Shown here: positions 5,331-12,411 of the stretch, piece by piece | Position numbering within the stretch: the stretch's first letter is position 1 | How the letters are laid out: every line of letters starts with the position of its first letter | Assembly (NCBI GenBank): GCA_030595845.1 | Contig: JAUVCL010000049.1 | Location: 1 to 12,915, forward strand | From: Campylobacterota bacterium | GTDB lineage: Bacteria; Campylobacterota; Campylobacteria; Campylobacterales; Sulfurovaceae | Direction of reading: 5' to 3' | DNA length: 12,915 bases | The notes under the pieces: model-generated | Databases searched by the model: none | What the model was told of the DNA's origin: nothing | What the model saw: the letters and a program-made list of their open reading frames with translations, nothing else | Made by a program: the position numbers and the translations under genes

Positions 5331-5426
5331 CAGAAGTTTAGAATGATAGATTTTGGGGGGAAATATCCTTCCCAGTTTTATAAAAGGGAAAAAACATGTT
5401 AATTACGTTTGGGAGACAACATTGTT

Positions 5427-5455
5427 TTGAAACTAGGAAGGATTACTGTTATAAT
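5427..5455 (+). promoter_or_regulatory. Promoter of the BaiN-like flavoprotein gene
   Basis: TTGAAA (5427-5432), a 17-bp spacer and TATAAT (5450-5455), with TGT directly before the -10 (extended form). The predicted start near 5462 gives a leader of about 74 bases. Confidence 0.7.
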
Positions 5456-5462
5456 AGCCAGT

Positions 5463-5483
5463 CAGTGTTAACGCAGTATTAAC
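5463..5483 (+). repeat. Tandem direct repeat at the predicted transcription start
   Basis: CAGTGTTAAC (5463-5472) and CAGTATTAAC (5474-5483) differ at one base and are 11 bp apart, close to one helical turn. They lie at about +1 to +22 of the promoter at 5427-5455, a position suited to a repressor site. No regulator can be named. Confidence 0.4.
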
Positions 5484-5535
5484 TCCTCAGCTTTTCAACT
5501 TAAAATTTTTTGCTATGATTACACAAAGGAAAACT

Positions 5536-6771
5536 ATGCTTAAAAAGTATAATCTCATCGTCATAGGTTCAGGTGCAGCGGGGATGATGTCTGCTATCAC
5601 GGCAGCACGTGAGGGTAAGTCTGTACTGCTATTGGAAAAACTTTCCAAAATAGGTGCGAAACTTAAGGCCACGGGTGGGGGACGTTGTAACCTTACCAAT
5701 ACACTTTCAAATGAAGATTTTATGGCACGTTTTGGTCGTGACGGACGTTTTATGACCCCTGCTCTTGAGGCCTTGGATCATAAAGCACTCATGACATTTT
5801 TTAAAGAGATCGGGGTGGAGAGTCATGCGCCTGACGGCTACCGTGTTTTTCCTGTGACACACAGCTCCTCTACCATCATTAATGCGATGGATCACGAAAT
5901 GCAGCACTTAGGAGTCAAAGTACTCTGTTCTCAAAAAGTAGTAACATTAGAACATGATGGTGTTAAAGTAAGCGGTGTACATACACAAACTGATACTTTT
6001 CATGGAGATGCAGTGGTCATAGCATCTGGAGGGATGGGTTACCCAGTCCTTGGTGCGGAAGGTGATGGTTACCCTATGGCAGCATCGGTAGGACATAAAG
6101 TGACTGACCTTTACCCTGCCATGATGCCACTTAAAGTAAAAGAAACTTGGGTAGAAAACTGTAGAGCAGACACCATTGCAAAGGTCGCTATGCACGTTGA
6201 TATGAAAAAATATAAAAAACTTACTGCCAAGGGAGATCTTATCTTTACAAAAGGTGGTATACGCGGACCGGTGGTATTGGATTTCTCACGAGAGATCACT
6301 CCTCTTTTATCTAAATTTGATGAAGTGCCTGTGCTGGTAAATCTCACTAAAGGATTGAATGAAGAGCAGATACGTGAGCACTTTAAGAAAGAACAAACAA
6401 AAGATCCACATCGTAATACAGGAGAGTTACTACAAACGCTCCTTCCTGAATCTGTTAGCCTGGAACTTTGTAAATTGGCAGAAGTTGACCCTACCCTCAC
6501 TTTGGGTAAACAAGTGGGTGTGTCAAGAGACAGACTCATCAAACTCTTAGTATGGACACCGCTTACTATAAACGGACACGATGGCTTCAAAATGGCGATG
6601 ATCACCCGTGGTGGCATACATCTTAAAGAGATAGACCCTTACACTATGCAGAGTAAAAAGTTATACGGACTTTATTTTTGTGGTGAAGTGATGAATTTAG
6701 ACGGTCCTTGTGGTGGTTATAACTTACAGTGGTCGTTTGCCAGTGGATATTTAGCAGGGATGTTGGGCTAA
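5536..6771 (+). CDS. NAD(P)/FAD-dependent oxidoreductase, BaiN/HI0933 (YhiN) family
   Basis: A 411-residue cytoplasmic flavoprotein. The N-terminal FAD Rossmann motif is NLIVIGSGAAGMMSA (6-20), ending the strand with Glu in LLLEK. KLKATGGGRCNLTN follows, a hallmark of the HI0933-like family. A middle insert runs about 150-330 (KGDLIFTKGGIRGPVVLDFS is its typical sequence), and the C-terminal FAD motif is YFCGEVMNLDGPCGGYNLQWSFASG. Length is normal (about 400). The name BaiN comes from a bile-acid gut-bacterial study; here the substrate is unknown, since the family is near universal in bacteria. ATG 5536 is chosen over ATG 5515 because AAAGGA precedes it by 5 bases and homologous proteins start near the FAD motif. 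It has its own promoter and no operon partner. Confidence 0.9.
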   Translation: MLKKYNLIVIGSGAAGMMSAITAAREGKSVLLLEKLSKIGAKLKATGGGRCNLTNTLSNEDFMARFGRDGRFMTPALEALDHKALMTFFKEIGVESHAPDGYRVFPVTHSSSTIINAMDHEMQHLGVKVLCSQKVVTLEHDGVKVSGVHTQTDTFHGDAVVIASGGMGYPVLGAEGDGYPMAASVGHKVTDLYPAMMPLKVKETWVENCRADTIAKVAMHVDMKKYKKLTAKGDLIFTKGGIRGPVVLDFSREITPLLSKFDEVPVLVNLTKGLNEEQIREHFKKEQTKDPHRNTGELLQTLLPESVSLELCKLAEVDPTLTLGKQVGVSRDRLIKLLVWTPLTINGHDGFKMAMITRGGIHLKEIDPYTMQSKKLYGLYFCGEVMNLDGPCGGYNLQWSFASGYLAGMLG

Positions 6772-6779
6772 TTTATTTT

Positions 6780-6806
6780 ATATGGGGCATCTCTCATAAC
6801 CCATAT
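6780..6806 (+). terminator. Possible hairpin terminator after the flavoprotein gene
   Basis: ATATGGG (6780-6786) pairs with CCCATAT (6800-6806) around a 13-base loop and is followed by CTTT. The stem is short and there is no long T tract, so this is tentative. Confidence 0.3.
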
Positions 6807-6840
6807 CTTTGACTTATAGTAAATATAAGTAGAAGTAGAC

Positions 6841-6846
6841 TATAAT
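6841..6846 (+). promoter_or_regulatory. Candidate -10 element for the His-rich barrel gene
   Basis: TATAAT 57 bases before ATG 6904. The nearest -35-like TTGACT (6809-6814) is 26 bp away, too far to pair, so only the -10 is supported. Confidence 0.35.
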
Positions 6847-6903
6847 TCACCTCATAAAGTAAAGATAAAACTTCAAATAGGTTTTAAAAGAAAAGAGGAA
6901 AAT

Positions 6904-7422
6904 ATGTATAAAAAAATTAACATATTAATTAGGGTATTGGCAGTAGTCAGTATAGGTATAGCTGGGCTTAGTACCGCTGCATTGAGTGAAGAAGATCATC
7001 ATGGTCATGAAGGACATGAGTGGGAACTTGGTATCTCTGCAGGGTATGCAAACCTTAAAACAGAAGATAAAGAAGGTGTCAATCTGCATTTGCATCTTTT
7101 GAGAAGTTTAGGTGATGAAGGTTTCATGAAGTACTTTTCTGCAGGATTTGGTGCAGAGATAATAAGGACTGATGAAACACATTATGGCGCTATGGTGACA
7201 CTGGCATACCACCCTGTGGAGGATCTTACACTTGCAATATCTCCAGGTTATGAATGGGAAAAACATGAAGGTTCATGGGAATCTCATTTCGCAATGCACT
7301 ATGAAGCGGCCTATAGTTTTGATGTTTCAGAATCGTTCCATATTGGTCCGGTCATTGGATACTCCAAGACAAGTGAAGCTGAACATTATACAGTGGGTAT
7401 CCATATAGGTATTCCTCTTTAG
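6904..7422 (+). CDS. Small outer-membrane beta-barrel-like protein with His-rich N-terminus
   Basis: A 172-residue protein with a signal peptide (about 1-28, hydrophobic core ILIRVLAVVSIGIAGLSTAA). Directly after it comes EEDHHGHEGHEWE (29-41), with five His among acidic residues, a likely divalent metal (Zn, Cu, Ni) binding segment. The rest alternates polar and aromatic/hydrophobic residues with Gly-Tyr turns (ELGISAGYANL, YFSAGFGAEI, YGAMVTLAYHP, LTLAISPGYEWE, HFAMHYEAAYSF, FHIGPVIGYSK, HYTVGIHIGIPL), consistent with about eight beta-strands of a small barrel. It ends in Leu rather than the usual Phe/Trp of the barrel-assembly signal. GAGGA lies 5 bases before ATG 6904. The DsrE-like gene follows after 77 bp. 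The function, possibly metal capture or a small porin, is inferred. Confidence 0.72.
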   Translation: MYKKINILIRVLAVVSIGIAGLSTAALSEEDHHGHEGHEWELGISAGYANLKTEDKEGVNLHLHLLRSLGDEGFMKYFSAGFGAEIIRTDETHYGAMVTLAYHPVEDLTLAISPGYEWEKHEGSWESHFAMHYEAAYSFDVSESFHIGPVIGYSKTSEAEHYTVGIHIGIPL

Positions 7423-7499
7423 AAAAGCCTACTACGCTAAGCTGTTCTAGTTTCATTGAATAAAAGAAAAACTAGTAAACATTCATTAAAAGGGTAACA

Positions 7500-7982
7500 A
7501 TGAAATTAAAAACAATGGCTTTAGCAGCCTTATTGCCAGTATTTAGTTCGGCACAGATATCTCAGATTGAGGTAGTTCCTGTTATAGAAAAAGAAGTGAA
7601 GACGCAAAATGTAGTATTTGACTGTTCAAGTGCCAATAAAAAGTTCGTAGCCTCTAGGCTATGGCTTATAGATCTAAGTATCAAAGAGTATGTTTCCAAT
7701 AATACACCCTATAATGTAGTTTTGACCATACACTCTGGTTGTACAGATATCGTTTCACTAAATGTCGATGCTGATGACAAGATAATGAAAAATATACACA
7801 AAAAATTAGAAATCGTTTCTAGACATGAAAATGTCTCTATAGAAGCTTGTCAGATCGCTGTAGATAGATTTGGCATAGAACATAAGGATCTTCATCCGTT
7901 CATTACACTTGTACCAAACTCCATAACCAGAGTCATATCTCTCCAAAACGATGGTTATGCTTTTATACCTTTTAGTAAGTAG
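7500..7982 (+). CDS. Periplasmic DsrE-like protein
   Basis: A 160-residue protein with a short signal peptide (about 1-18, MALAALLPVFSSA). The remainder follows the DsrE/DsrF fold: NVVFDCSSANKKFVASRLWLIDLSIKEY (37-64) is strand 1 plus helix, VVLTIHSGCTDIVSL (73-87) is strand 2 and turn, and a helix KNIHKKLEIVSRHE leads to VSIEACQIAVDRFGI (112-126), where DsrE-like proteins carry their conserved Cys (Cys117). The end is LHPFITLVPNSITRVISLQNDGYAFIP. Cys42 and Cys81 are extra. Cytoplasmic DsrE/TusD proteins carry sulfur as persulfide; exported versions are common in sulfur-oxidising bacteria but poorly understood. AAAGGG precedes ATG 7500 by 5 bases. A sulfur-handling role in the periplasm is inferred from family and Cys117. 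Confidence 0.75.
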   Translation: MKLKTMALAALLPVFSSAQISQIEVVPVIEKEVKTQNVVFDCSSANKKFVASRLWLIDLSIKEYVSNNTPYNVVLTIHSGCTDIVSLNVDADDKIMKNIHKKLEIVSRHENVSIEACQIAVDRFGIEHKDLHPFITLVPNSITRVISLQNDGYAFIPFSK

Positions 7983-8101
7983 TTAGATATCTGAAGAGAA
8001 GCTGTCTAAAAAGATTTTAAAGGAATATGTCCTATATTTCATAAATGAAGAATATCTAATAACTATGATAAAATTTAAAATATAAATAAAAAGGATGTGT
8101 A

Positions 8102-8311
8102 TTGATAGATACAGCAAGTAGTATGGGTATTTTAAGTATGGTAGTAATGATTGGTTCGTTTATTTTTTGGGGATGGGCATTAATTGATATACTCAAAAGT
8201 GACTTTAAAGATGGTATAAACAAACTCATTTGGCTTTTAGTTGTATTCTTTCTCTATGCTTTAGGTGCATTGCTTTATGTCTTCATAGGTATAAATCAAA
8301 AGAAATCCTAA
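8102..8311 (+). CDS. PLDc_N-type two-helix membrane protein
   Basis: A 69-residue protein from TTG 8102, chosen because AAGGATG stands 4-5 bases upstream; the first ATG (8123) lacks such a site. The first membrane helix is about 8-30 (GILSMVVMIGSFIFWGWALIDI), followed by LKSDFKDGINK and a second helix about 42-63 (LIWLLVVFFLYALGALLYVFIG), then a basic end. The pattern W.LIDI.KS.F....KLIWLL......GA.LY.FIG is that of the phospholipase D nuclease N-terminal domain (PF13396), found at the front of cardiolipin synthases and also as stand-alone small proteins. No phospholipase domain follows, so it is of the stand-alone kind, function unknown. The S41 gene begins 34 bp downstream and may share its transcript. 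Confidence 0.8.
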   Translation: MIDTASSMGILSMVVMIGSFIFWGWALIDILKSDFKDGINKLIWLLVVFFLYALGALLYVFIGINQKKS

Positions 8312-8345
8312 AACTCGATGGCTTTTTATAACTAGGAACGCTTAT

Positions 8346-9551
8346 ATGAAAAATAAAATTCTCCTACCTCTCATCCTTTCACTCTCATTACTACTTTTAA
8401 ATTCATGTGGTTCAGGTAGTTCGAACACTGATGCTATCGATGGTATTGATGAAACATTTACTTTAAATGAAAAAGAATTTTTACACACTTTATTTTTAAC
8501 AGAGTATCTCTGGTATGATCAAGTAGCATCAAATGTAGACTATGAGGCATTTACAACACCTCAAGTTATGATAAACGAACTAAGAGTCAGTCCACCTGAT
8601 CTATGGAGTTTCACCATGACTGCGCAAGAGTATGAAGATTTTGCCAATCAGCAAACCGTTGGGTTTGGATTTGGTTATGAAAGTACAAGTTTTACCTTGT
8701 ACCTTGTCCGTATTGATTCTCCCGCTTATGGAAAACTTTTTCGGGGAGATAAGATCTTGGAGGTCAATGGTGTCTCAGCCACCCCTATACTCATCAGTGC
8801 AGCCAGCCAAAATGTTAATATACAAACTACCTTTACTGTCTTAAGAGGCTCAGACGAACTAGAAGTATCTCTTACTTCTAAAGATTATCTCTTTAAAGTC
8901 TCGTTGGGAAATATCATCCTACAAGATTCTAAAAAAATAGGATACCTTCGTTATGATTCTTTTACAGAAAGTTCAGTTGCTGAGTTTGAAAAAATATTCA
9001 CAACCTTTAAAACAGAAAATATAGATGAACTCGTCATAGACTTACGCTATAACGGTGGTGGTTCTGTGGCAACTACCTCTGCTCTTATCGACAATATAAG
9101 TAATGCATATCCGGGAGAAAGACAACTTTATCTTGACTGGAATGCCAATTATCAACAGAACAACAGTACCTACAGTTTTGAAGATCTAGATATGCAAGAT
9201 GGTAATGAACTCAATATGCAACGTGTTTTCTTTCTTGTGACAAAAAGTTCTGCTTCTGCGAGTGAAGCCATTATCTCTTCACTTATCCCCTATCTGGGTA
9301 CATCCAATGTCATTACCATTGGAGACAGTACACATGGGAAACCTGTAGGCATGAGCGGACGTACTTATGATAACAACTATTATTTTCTTATCAATTTCAT
9401 GGTAAGAAACAATGCAAATGAAACGACAAGTTTTGATGGTATACCTGTTACCTGTCCGGCAGAAGATGACCTGACGCACCTTATGGGTGATGTGAACGAG
9501 ACTATGCTTCAAACAGCTCTTGATTATATACAAACAGGAGCATGTCCTTAA
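8346..9551 (+). CDS. S41-family (C-terminal processing type) peptidase lipoprotein
   Basis: A 401-residue protein. Signal II lipobox LLNSC puts the lipidated Cys at 21, followed by a Gly/Ser linker. Residues about 100-180 form a PDZ-like region (VGFGFGYES, RIDSPAYGKLFRGDKILEVNG). The protease core follows: KIGYLRYDSF, LVIDLRYNGGGS (229-240), the nucleophile motif KSSASASEAI (300-309, Ser306 most likely) and the general base in GDSTHGKPVG (Lys332). The 26-residue spacing from Ser to Lys is near the 25 of Tsp/Prc, so the dyad looks intact. Cys370 and Cys400 could form a C-terminal disulfide. It probably acts at the membrane in the periplasm, cutting exposed C-termini. TAGGA lies 9 bases before ATG 8346. 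The substrate is unknown. Confidence 0.88.
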   Translation: MKNKILLPLILSLSLLLLNSCGSGSSNTDAIDGIDETFTLNEKEFLHTLFLTEYLWYDQVASNVDYEAFTTPQVMINELRVSPPDLWSFTMTAQEYEDFANQQTVGFGFGYESTSFTLYLVRIDSPAYGKLFRGDKILEVNGVSATPILISAASQNVNIQTTFTVLRGSDELEVSLTSKDYLFKVSLGNIILQDSKKIGYLRYDSFTESSVAEFEKIFTTFKTENIDELVIDLRYNGGGSVATTSALIDNISNAYPGERQLYLDWNANYQQNNSTYSFEDLDMQDGNELNMQRVFFLVTKSSASASEAIISSLIPYLGTSNVITIGDSTHGKPVGMSGRTYDNNYYFLINFMVRNNANETTSFDGIPVTCPAEDDLTHLMGDVNETMLQTALDYIQTGACP

Positions 9552-9591
9552 AGGTTATGCGTAACTAGGGTTATTAGAAGTGCCCTTAAGC

Positions 9592-9597
9592 TATAAT
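9592..9597 (+). promoter_or_regulatory. Candidate -10 element for the glycosylase gene
   Basis: TATAAT ends 6 bases before ATG 9604, so transcription would start on or near the start codon. There is no -35 match. If translation starts at GTG 9580 instead, this is merely coding sequence. Confidence 0.3.
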
Positions 9598-9603
9598 ACT
9601 TCT

Positions 9604-10263
9604 ATGAAAAACCTTCGAAATGCACTTTTACTGAAACAACTTTACCAGCTTAAACAGCTGGGCTACAAGTATACTTCTGTCACACCTTATCAGGAAGAAG
9701 AACCTGACTTCACACTTCCAAATACACTTGAATCCTTACACAAACAAGCTTTGGAATGTCACCTTTGTTCGCTGAGTAAAAGTAGAGAAAAGGTAGTATT
9801 TGGTGAAGGTGCTATGAATGCAGACTTAATGTTTGTAGGAGATGCACCAAGTAACAGTGATGACAGTTCAGGTAAAGTATTTACCGGACGTTCAGGCGAC
9901 CTTCTTAGCAAGATGATAGAGAATGTTTTGGAAGTGAGCAGAGCAGATGTTTATATTACCAATGTACTTAAGTGTCGTGCGATAGATACACAAACACCTT
10001 CTCCTATACATGCACATACCTGTCACCCTTACCTCCTTAAGCAAATAGAACTCATCAAACCTAAGATCATCGTGGCACTGGGTGAAACAGCGTACCATTG
10101 TCTCACGGGTGATGACAGTGAGATAAGTAAAGTACGTGGTACCTTGCATAAACAAGATACCTATACGGTCATACCTACCTATCACCCAAACTATTTACTT
10201 AGAAACCCTTCTGCAAAGAAAGATGTGTTTGACGATTTAAAAAAGATAAAAACGCTGATGTAG
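9604..10263 (+). CDS. Family 4-type (4Fe-4S) uracil-DNA glycosylase
   Basis: A 219-residue protein from ATG 9604. The four cysteines of the Fe-S cluster have family spacing: Cys52-x2-Cys55 (ALECHLC), Cys124 (NVLKC) and Cys140 (HAHTC), with 15 residues between the last two. The glycosylase motif reads VGDAPSNSDDSSGKVFTGRSG (78-98) against the usual GEAPG..ED..G.PFVG, so the catalytic acidic residues are present as Asp and the Gly of GEAPG is Ser. The second motif TYHPNYLLRNP (192-202) is complete. It removes uracil from DNA in base-excision repair. GTG 9580 with AGGG 9 bases upstream is an alternative start that adds 8 residues. A TATAAT (9592-9597) just before ATG 9604 would give a nearly leaderless message. 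It converges on acs. Confidence 0.85.
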   Translation: MKNLRNALLLKQLYQLKQLGYKYTSVTPYQEEEPDFTLPNTLESLHKQALECHLCSLSKSREKVVFGEGAMNADLMFVGDAPSNSDDSSGKVFTGRSGDLLSKMIENVLEVSRADVYITNVLKCRAIDTQTPSPIHAHTCHPYLLKQIELIKPKIIVALGETAYHCLTGDDSEISKVRGTLHKQDTYTVIPTYHPNYLLRNPSAKKDVFDDLKKIKTLM

Positions 10264-10271
10264 ACAGGAGG

Positions 10272-10293
10272 AAGAAAAGCCTAAGCTTCTCTT
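10272..10293. terminator. Possible bidirectional hairpin between convergent glycosylase and acs genes
   Basis: AAGAAAAGC (10272-10280) pairs with GCTTCTCTT (10285-10293) around a 4-base loop with one mismatch, across the acs stop codon. Only 17 bases separate the two stops. There are no long T tracts, so this is weak. Confidence 0.25.
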
Positions 10294-12230
10294 GCTTTAG
10301 TAATGATCTGTTCAACAATAGACGGATCTTCAAGTGTTGATATATCTTGTGTGATCTCTTCATGTTTAGCGATAGAACGTAAAATTCTTCTCATGATCTT
10401 ACCTGAACGTGTTTTGGGAAGTCCCGGTACTTCAATGATATGATCAGCCTTTGCAATGTTCCCGATCTCCGTAGAAAGTAAAGCATTAATGTGGTTTTTA
10501 ATATCTACATTTATATGTCCATTTTTCAGTACAATATAAATGTAGATAGACTCCCCTTTAATCTCATGTGGACGCGCTACAACAGCGACTTCGGCCACAT
10601 GTGCATCTTTCTTCACTGCTGCTTCTATCTCGGCTGTTCCCATACGGTGACCCGAAACATTGATCACATCATCTACACGACCAACAATAGTAATATAACC
10701 ATCTTCATCTTCTACAGCCCCATCTCCAGAGAAATAAACAGGCTTACCATCTTTAGATACATCACCAAAATATGCTTTTTTATAACGTTCTGGATCTCCC
10801 CAAATATTTCTTATCATTGCTGGCCAAGGTTTTGTTATACAAAGTAAACCTGGGTCACCTACCTCTTTTGGTTTTCCTTCAGAAGAGAGGATCTCAGTCA
10901 TAATACCAGGTAAAGGTAATGTTGCACATCCCGGTTTAATCGGTGTTGCACCGGGAAGTGGAGAGATCATATGTCCTCCTGTCTCTGTCTGCCACCATGT
11001 ATCAACTATGGCACAATTAGAGTTACCCACTGTGTCATAGTACCATTTCCATGCCGGAGGATCTATAGGTTCACCTACTGTTCCAAGTACTTTCAGTGAG
11101 CTAAGATCATATTTTTTAGGCTCATCTTCACCCATTTTATGAAGTACCCGAATGGCTGTAGGTGCAGTGTAAAACTGAGTGATCTTATGGTCTTGAACCA
11201 TCTTCCACGCACGTCCGGCATCCGGGTATGTTGGTATACCTTCAAACATCAGTGTTGTTGTACCTGCTGCAAGTGGTCCATACACAATATACGTATGTCC
11301 CGTGATCCAACCCACATCTGCTGTACACCAGAATACATCGTCACCTTTTACGTCAAATACCCATTCCATAGTCATCTGCGCCCAAAGAATGTACCCTGCA
11401 GTTGCGTGTTGAACCCCTTTTGGTTTACCTGTACTTCCAGAAGTATAAAGTAGGAAAAGCGGGTCTTCTGAGTCCATAATTTCAAAAGGACACTCTGCAT
11501 GCTGAGATGTGATCAATTCATTGTAGTTATGGTCTCTACCCTCTACCCATTCTATAGGTTCATTGTTTCTTTTTACAACAAGTACGGCTTCAATACTCTT
11601 CCCACCTAGTACAAGTGCTTCATCAACCACTTGTTTGAGCATATATGGTTTACCTTTTCTGTAGGCACCATCAGCAGTGATCACGATCTTAGCTTCGGCA
11701 TCTTCAATACGATCTTTTAATGCTTCCGCAGAGAATCCGCCAAATACAATAGAGTGAACCGCTCCGATACGTGCACAGGCAAGCATTGCATAAGCCGCTT
11801 CAGGGATCATCGGCATATAGAGAACAACTCTGTCACCTTTTTGTACATTGAATTCATGTTTAAGAAGGTTTGCCATTCTATTGACACGAAGAGAAAGCTG
11901 AGCATAGCTAATACGCTCTACATCTCCTCTGTCACCCTCAAACAAAATAGCCGTTTTATGTGCTTTGTCTGCTAAGTGTCTATCGATACACTGATTAGAA
12001 ACATTAAGCTTACCATTGGTAAACCACTCATAAAAGGGAGCATTACTTTCATCAAGTACTTTTTCATAAGGAGCCAACCAGTCTATTTTCTCATCAGCAA
12101 ATTCTTTCCAAAAACCTTCATAATCTTCTATGGCTTTGTTTTGTAACTTCCAATACATATCCATATTCTTGATTGCCGCACTCGCAGCAAATTCTGGATT
12201 TGGCTGATATAGACTTTTTTGTGTACTCAT
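10281..12230 (-). CDS. acs: Acetyl-CoA synthetase (acetate-CoA ligase, AMP-forming)
   Basis: A 649-residue cytoplasmic enzyme making acetyl-CoA from acetate, ATP and CoA through acetyl-AMP. Landmarks match the Salmonella and E. coli enzymes nearly residue for residue: P-loop YTSGSTGKPKG (262-272), the acetate-pocket Trp in DTWWQTETGG (Trp413, which favours acetate over longer acids), YFSGDGA with Asp503, GRVDDVINVSGHR (517-529) with the hinge Asp, and the catalytic, acetylatable Lys in PKTRSGKIMRR (Lys611). Length is full. ATG 12230 has AGGAG 8 bases upstream. It is transcribed away from the SulP gene from a TGCTACAAT promoter. No acetyltransferase/deacetylase pair or acetate permease of the ActP/SatP type is visible; SulP is the only transporter nearby. 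Confidence 0.97.
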   Translation of the reverse strand: MSTQKSLYQPNPEFAASAAIKNMDMYWKLQNKAIEDYEGFWKEFADEKIDWLAPYEKVLDESNAPFYEWFTNGKLNVSNQCIDRHLADKAHKTAILFEGDRGDVERISYAQLSLRVNRMANLLKHEFNVQKGDRVVLYMPMIPEAAYAMLACARIGAVHSIVFGGFSAEALKDRIEDAEAKIVITADGAYRKGKPYMLKQVVDEALVLGGKSIEAVLVVKRNNEPIEWVEGRDHNYNELITSQHAECPFEIMDSEDPLFLLYTSGSTGKPKGVQHATAGYILWAQMTMEWVFDVKGDDVFWCTADVGWITGHTYIVYGPLAAGTTTLMFEGIPTYPDAGRAWKMVQDHKITQFYTAPTAIRVLHKMGEDEPKKYDLSSLKVLGTVGEPIDPPAWKWYYDTVGNSNCAIVDTWWQTETGGHMISPLPGATPIKPGCATLPLPGIMTEILSSEGKPKEVGDPGLLCITKPWPAMIRNIWGDPERYKKAYFGDVSKDGKPVYFSGDGAVEDEDGYITIVGRVDDVINVSGHRMGTAEIEAAVKKDAHVAEVAVVARPHEIKGESIYIYIVLKNGHINVDIKNHINALLSTEIGNIAKADHIIEVPGLPKTRSGKIMRRILRSIAKHEEITQDISTLEDPSIVEQIITKAREA

Positions 12231-12260
12231 TTAACACTCCTGTGATGATTATATATCGCT

Positions 12261-12269
12261 ATTGTAGCA
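12261..12269 (-). promoter_or_regulatory. Candidate extended -10 promoter of acs
   Basis: On the minus strand TGC-TACAAT, an extended -10 element about 30 bases before the acs ATG. A T/A-rich stretch with no exact -35 lies upstream (12275-12300). Confidence 0.5.
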
Positions 12270-12392
12270 TAGAGTAAAGTATTTTAATAAAAAAATAGCA
12301 TTCCAAGCCTTAATGTTTTACCAATGTATATTTCTTATACTACAGATAGCTGATACATGTAGAACAATTATGGTAAAATTCCGACATTAATA

Positions 12393-12398
12393 TATAAT
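12393..12398 (+). promoter_or_regulatory. Candidate -10 element for the SulP gene
   Basis: TATAAT 14 bases before the TTG start. There is no -35 match, and the predicted transcription start would fall at or in the AAGGA ribosome site, so it is uncertain. Confidence 0.3.
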
Positions 12399-12411
12399 GT
12401 AAGGAATTAGC

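Noticed and set aside
5358..5390. GGGAA-TTCCC-GGGAA segments that could form alternative hairpins like an attenuator
   Set aside because: They lie between divergent promoters, upstream of both predicted transcription starts, so they would not be in either leader.
6111..6617. 168-codon minus-strand frame opposite the flavoprotein gene
   Set aside because: It is antisense to a well-conserved coding region and shows no domain or ribosome site.
7447..7475. CTAGTTT/AAACTAG pair between the barrel and DsrE-like genes as a terminator
   Set aside because: The 7-bp, weak stem has a 15-base loop and no T tract; too little to call.
7983..8059. 8-bp inverted pair TTAGATAT/ATATCTAA after the DsrE-like gene
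   Set aside because: The arms are 61 bases apart and AT-rich, with no terminator or operator character.
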